Source: Oscillospiraceae bacterium
GTDB lineage: Bacteria; Bacillota; Clostridia; Oscillospirales; Ruminococcaceae
Length of the DNA: 64,000 bases
Reading direction: 5' to 3'
Assembly (NCBI GenBank): GCA_900768125.1
Contig: CAAGBS010000038.1
Location: 62,001-126,000, forward strand
The notes beneath the pieces were generated by a model that saw only the letters and a program-made list of their open reading frames with translations, had not been told where the DNA came from and ran no database searches. Of the stretch, positions 60,694 to 64,000 are shown in pieces. The translations under genes were made by a program, and so were the position numbers. How positions within the stretch are numbered: position 1 is the stretch's first letter; the number at the start of each line of letters is the position of its first letter.

Positions 60694-62355
60694 TTATTTA
60701 TTGACCTCGACCAGCTTCTTGTCAAACTCCTCCTGGGTCACAGGCTTGGAATAATAGAATCCCTGAGCCGAGTCGCAGCCGCAGTTGCTGAGGAATTTCG
60801 CCTGTTCCTGGGTCTCAACGCCCTCCGCGATTATATCCAGACCGATATCATGCGACATGGATATAGTGTGGGAAATTATCTTCCTCCCGCGGCTGGATTC
60901 CATAAATTCCGAAAGGAACTCACGGTCTATCTTCAGCACGTCGAACTGAGTGGTTTTCAGCATATTCAGCGAAGAATACCCCGAGCCGAAATCGTCCATC
61001 AGCATCGTGAATCCGGCGTCTTTCATCTTATGAACTACGTCCGAAACGCCCTCTGCGTCTGTGGTCTCGGTTATTTCCAGCTCCAGCAGCCTGATGGGGA
61101 TATCGTATTTCTTGACAAGATGCAGCATTTCACCCACAACGTCAAAGCTGTGTATATACTCCCGCGAAATGTTGACCGAGATGGGCACCGGCTCAATGCC
61201 GCGGTCTATCCAATCCCGAATCTTTCTGCATGCGCTCTCCCAGATTATCTGGTCAAGCTTTAATATGAATCCGTTCTCCTCGAAAACCGGAACGAAATCC
61301 GCCGGGGATATCATGCCCTTTTCCGGGTGTATCCAGCGTGCGAGCGCCTCTGCGCCGATTATCCTGTTCGAGGAAATGCTGTACTTCGGCTGCAGGTACA
61401 TCACGAACTGACCGCCAAGCAGCGCGTTCATCATATCGTTCTCGATGGACTGCTTCTTGTGCATCTCGGTCTTCATTCTGCCGTTGTAAAAGCCTATGTT
61501 GTTCAGCGCGTTTCCCTTTATGGACTGCCTTGCGATAGCCGCGTTGTCACCGTGCCTTCGGGTGTGCAGAGTCCTGTCCTCAACGATGGAAACACCGAAT
61601 ATAAGTCGGTAATCCATGTTTCTGAATCCGGTCAGCATACTCTCGATCCTGTGGATAAAGTCGAGAAGCCCGGTGTCGCTGTCGAAAGTCGTCACTATCA
61701 TGAATACGTCTGCTGTCAGCCGCACATAGGGCTGTTCATCGCTGCAGACCAGTCCAAGCGTGTTGTAGAGGAAATCCAGCAGGTCGTCTCCGGCTTCCAC
61801 GCCGTATTTTTCATTGATAAGCTTGAAACGCTCCACATCGAACTGAATGAACGCTATCTCCTCATCAGGATGGCGTTTTATCAGCTCAGCGGCTTCATCT
61901 CCGAACAACTTCGAGTCGCGGTCTGATGAGAAGCCGCTCAGGATACGCCTGTCGAAAAGTTCTTTCTGGGAATACGGTCTGATAGTCCCGTGAACTGCGA
62001 TTATCCTGCCGCCGTCGTCCTTCAGGAAATGTGAAAAGAATCCGCACAGGCAGTACTCCCCGTCCTTTGAGAGCTTCATTTTGATGTCAACGCTGAGGCT
62101 CATTCGGTCTATCCCCGAAATTATCCCCTCTTCGATGCGCGAAGCATACACATTGAAAGACGGCAGATACTGGGGGTCTATCAGTCCGCTTTCGCGCAGT
62201 TCGTCAAGCGGGTCGCCGGACATATTCCTGAAAATATCTGAGCCGACAGTTGCGACAGTCCCTTCCGAGCAATTCCAGAGGAAATGCGCGGAATGCTTAT
62301 CGCGGTCAAGCATCTCAATGAAAAGCTGACTGTCCTTTTCGGTTATGCTGCACAT
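60694..62355 (-). CDS. GGDEF-EAL protein with degenerate GGDEF motif
   Basis: 553 aa, cytoplasmic. Residues 1-130 look PAS-like. The GGDEF domain (about 140-300) has RLTADVF at 212-218 in place of RxGGDEF, so cyclase activity is probably lost. The EAL domain is complete: E336-A-L (GAEALARW), ISVNIS, ELEITE, MDDFGSGYSS, LKIDREF, AEGVETQEQ and QGFYYSKP. It should hydrolyse c-di-GMP, perhaps with GTP or c-di-GMP binding by the dead GGDEF. Own promoter at 62399-62427 and a convergent terminator with proS. Confidence 0.92.
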   Translation of the reverse strand: MCSITEKDSQLFIEMLDRDKHSAHFLWNCSEGTVATVGSDIFRNMSGDPLDELRESGLIDPQYLPSFNVYASRIEEGIISGIDRMSLSVDIKMKLSKDGEYCLCGFFSHFLKDDGGRIIAVHGTIRPYSQKELFDRRILSGFSSDRDSKLFGDEAAELIKRHPDEEIAFIQFDVERFKLINEKYGVEAGDDLLDFLYNTLGLVCSDEQPYVRLTADVFMIVTTFDSDTGLLDFIHRIESMLTGFRNMDYRLIFGVSIVEDRTLHTRRHGDNAAIARQSIKGNALNNIGFYNGRMKTEMHKKQSIENDMMNALLGGQFVMYLQPKYSISSNRIIGAEALARWIHPEKGMISPADFVPVFEENGFILKLDQIIWESACRKIRDWIDRGIEPVPISVNISREYIHSFDVVGEMLHLVKKYDIPIRLLELEITETTDAEGVSDVVHKMKDAGFTMLMDDFGSGYSSLNMLKTTQFDVLKIDREFLSEFMESSRGRKIISHTISMSHDIGLDIIAEGVETQEQAKFLSNCGCDSAQGFYYSKPVTQEEFDKKLVEVNK

Positions 62356-62398
62356 ATTTCCACCGCCTTTCCTTTTTATAACTATTTGCTTTTATACA

Positions 62399-62427
62399 AT
62401 TATACCACATATATTTAGGATTTTCAA
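62399..62427 (-). promoter_or_regulatory. Sigma-A promoter of the GGDEF-EAL gene
   Basis: Minus strand TTGAAA, 17-base spacer ending TGG, TATAAT; about 40 bases before the ATG. Confidence 0.82.
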
Positions 62428-62485
62428 TAGTTTTTGTTAAAACTGCAATAGACAAATTGCATATTAAGTCAAATAAACTCGAATT

Positions 62486-63253
62486 TTATTCCGGTTTAAT
62501 ACTTTTATAGTAGTCCAGTGCAGGGAAGCTCCGTTCCGTGCGGGCGAGAAAGTAGTTTTCCGTGACCCTGCCCAGCAGCTTCGCGTTTTCCGGCGACACC
62601 GTGAACTTGAACGCCCGGTCGAGCCTTGCGTAGACTATATTCTGCATAGCGCCCAGCAGTTCCCGGTTCAGTACGAAGTAGCGCCCGTGATATTCCCGGT
62701 CGAAGCAGTCGCCGCATATCATTTCTCCGCTCTCCGGCAGGAAGAACATCTCGTCATGCTCGCCGCAGCCGCAGTTGCAGCAGCCGCGCAGGTCAGGCAT
62801 GAATCCCAGCATGCAGGAGTACCGCAGTTCAAACGCCGCCTTAACCCACGCAAGCCGCGCGGCGTCCGGGGCGGTCTCAGCCTCGTAAAGCGCTATCGCA
62901 AAGAATCTCACCATGCTGTCCCGGTCGGACTGCACCTGCTCCTGCATGGTGCAGAACCTCACCGCCTGCGCGAAGTAGGAAGCCAGCGCCAGCTTCTCGA
63001 TATCGCTGCCCAGTTCGTGGAAGCTGCGCTTAGGCTTCGCGGAATTGACCGTGTACCGCATTTTAGTCTTATTCAGGCAGAACGTGGAATAGGAAAACAG
63101 CCCGCATGAACCCAAAAGCGAGCTGTTTATCTTCTTCACTCCGTGCGCCGTAGCTTCGACTATGCCCTGTTCATCGGTGAGGATATCCAGGAAGCAGTTG
63201 CTTTCTCCGATATCCCGCCGCCCGACTACTATACCGTCATAGGTGAAAAGCAA
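62486..63253 (-). CDS. recO: DNA repair protein RecO
   Basis: 255 aa. N-terminal OB fold (YDGIVVGRRDIGESNCFLDILT), helical middle and a zinc finger CCNCGCG ... MICGDCFD near the C-terminus. RecO loads RecA with RecR at gaps. It follows era with a 13-base gap, the usual era-recO order. No RecO family oddities seen. Confidence 0.94.
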   Translation of the reverse strand: MLFTYDGIVVGRRDIGESNCFLDILTDEQGIVEATAHGVKKINSSLLGSCGLFSYSTFCLNKTKMRYTVNSAKPKRSFHELGSDIEKLALASYFAQAVRFCTMQEQVQSDRDSMVRFFAIALYEAETAPDAARLAWVKAAFELRYSCMLGFMPDLRGCCNCGCGEHDEMFFLPESGEMICGDCFDREYHGRYFVLNRELLGAMQNIVYARLDRAFKFTVSPENAKLLGRVTENYFLARTERSFPALDYYKSIKPE

Positions 63254-63266
63254 GTCAGCACCTCCG

Positions 63267-64000
63267 TTAGTCTTCGTCGTACATTCCGAGGTCGGAGATT
63301 ACGCGCTCGCGGTTTCTCCAATCCTCCTTGACCTTGACGAAGCACTGCAGGTTTACCTTAGCCTGCAGCAGGTCTTCCATGTCCTCGCGCGCCATGGTGG
63401 CTATCTGCTTCAGCTTCTCGCCACCCTTGCCGATTATCATGCCCTTGTGGCTTTCCTTTTCGCAGATGATGACTACGCTGATGTCGATTATCTCAGTCTC
63501 GCCCTTCATGCGTGTCTTGAATTTCTCAACATCGACCGCTACGCCGTGCGGTATCTCCTCCTGCATGACGCGCAGTATCTTCTCGCGGACTATCTCCGAG
63601 CACATGAAGCGCTCGGTGCGGTCTGTGGCGATGTCGTCCGGGAAGAAATGCTCGCCCTCGACTGCAAACCGTTCAAGCACCGGCATTATCTGGTCTGTAT
63701 TAATACGGTTCTTAACGGATATCGGGATTATCTCCTCAAAGTCGTACAGTTCGGAATACTGCTGGATAATTTTCAGTATCTCGCTCTTGTCTTTCAGCAG
63801 GTCTACCTTATTCAGCAGCAGAACGACTGCAGTTCCGTGCGAAGCAAAACTGCGGATCAGATCCTGCTCGATGGAAGAAACTTTCTTCGTAACGTCCGCC
63901 ATCAGTATGGCGCAGTCCACATCGTCAACGCTCTGCCGAATGGACTTCACCATGTGCTCGGACAGCTTGGTCTTGGGCTTGTGCATTCCCGGCGTATCCA
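63267..64000 (-). CDS. era: GTPase Era (N-terminus outside window)
   Basis: The visible part starts in the G domain: TPGMHKPKTKLSEHMV (G3), LLNKVDLLKDKSEI (G4), then the C-terminal KH domain with GMIIGKGGEKLKQIATMARED. G1 and the start codon lie beyond the right edge. Era matures the 16S 3' end and is coupled to recO. Only the N-terminus is missing; about 244 codons are present. Confidence 0.95.
   Translation of the reverse strand, partial: DTPGMHKPKTKLSEHMVKSIRQSVDDVDCAILMADVTKKVSSIEQDLIRSFASHGTAVVLLLNKVDLLKDKSEILKIIQQYSELYDFEEIIPISVKNRINTDQIMPVLERFAVEGEHFFPDDIATDRTERFMCSEIVREKILRVMQEEIPHGVAVDVEKFKTRMKGETEIIDISVVIICEKESHKGMIIGKGGEKLKQIATMAREDMEDLLQAKVNLQCFVKVKEDWRNRERVISDLGMYDED

Overview
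The window is ordinary chromosome from a Gram-positive anaerobe of the Clostridia, most likely a Ruminococcus-like member of the Oscillospiraceae. The evidence is the clostridial rimP-nusA-ylxR-ylxQ-infB-rbfA-nrnA-truB-ribF cluster, a ClpE-type chaperone, ECF transporter genes, a T-box in front of proS, a Na+-pump decarboxylase, DUF4860/DUF5711/DUF4340 proteins, strong AGGAGG-type ribosome binding sites, and a fairly GC-rich coding sequence with AT-rich promoters. About 61 of 64 genes lie on the minus strand, so a replication fork probably crosses from high to low coordinates. I saw no rRNA, tRNA, CRISPR array, prophage or insertion sequence.

Layout, low to high coordinate (minus-strand transcription runs the other way). 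1-4594: a type IV filament/type II secretion-like locus (truncated pilT, four small pilin-like membrane proteins, a GspF/PilC platform) headed by a transglutaminase lipoprotein. 4624-9869: a surface-polymer pair, a CapA-like/DUF6270 fusion and a helical-toroid protein, from one promoter. 9958-11191: a 43-aa membrane peptide, a zinc-ribbon membrane protein and a short alkyltransferase. 11241-19870: rplS-lepB-rbgA-rnhB-yraN-thrC-phosphoesterase-tig-clpP-clpX. 20103-24349: an ASKHA protein related to RACo, pyrB with a fused PyrI-type zinc tail, and beta and gamma subunits of a sodium pump. 24524-40356: a long co-directional run with radical SAM gene, ruvC, ruvA, TPR protein, ruvB, glmM, two small proteins, methyltransferase, fused ecfA-ecfA, ecfT, truA, DUF5711, cvpA, clpE and an SDR. 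40577-42242: ferredoxin protein and two small orphans around a convergent terminator pair. 42319-47367: a Gld-like ABC exporter operon. 47530-57691: gltX plus the translation cluster. 57975-58520: an AT-rich plus-strand orphan. 58559-60620: T-box and proS. 60694-62355: a GGDEF-EAL protein. 62486-64000: recO and truncated era.

The genes are mostly growth housekeeping: translation initiation and tRNA charging, ribosome assembly (RbgA, RbfA, RimP, Era), proteolysis (trigger factor, ClpP, ClpX, ClpE) and recombination (RuvABC, RecO). The less usual material is regulatory or architectural: competing hairpins before rimP, an apparent AUA start for ylxQ, a PyrB with only the zinc part of PyrI, a single polypeptide carrying both ECF ATPases, and a filament locus without canonical pilin signals. 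Eleven promoters can be read directly; all have a 17-base spacer and nine have a TG extended -10.
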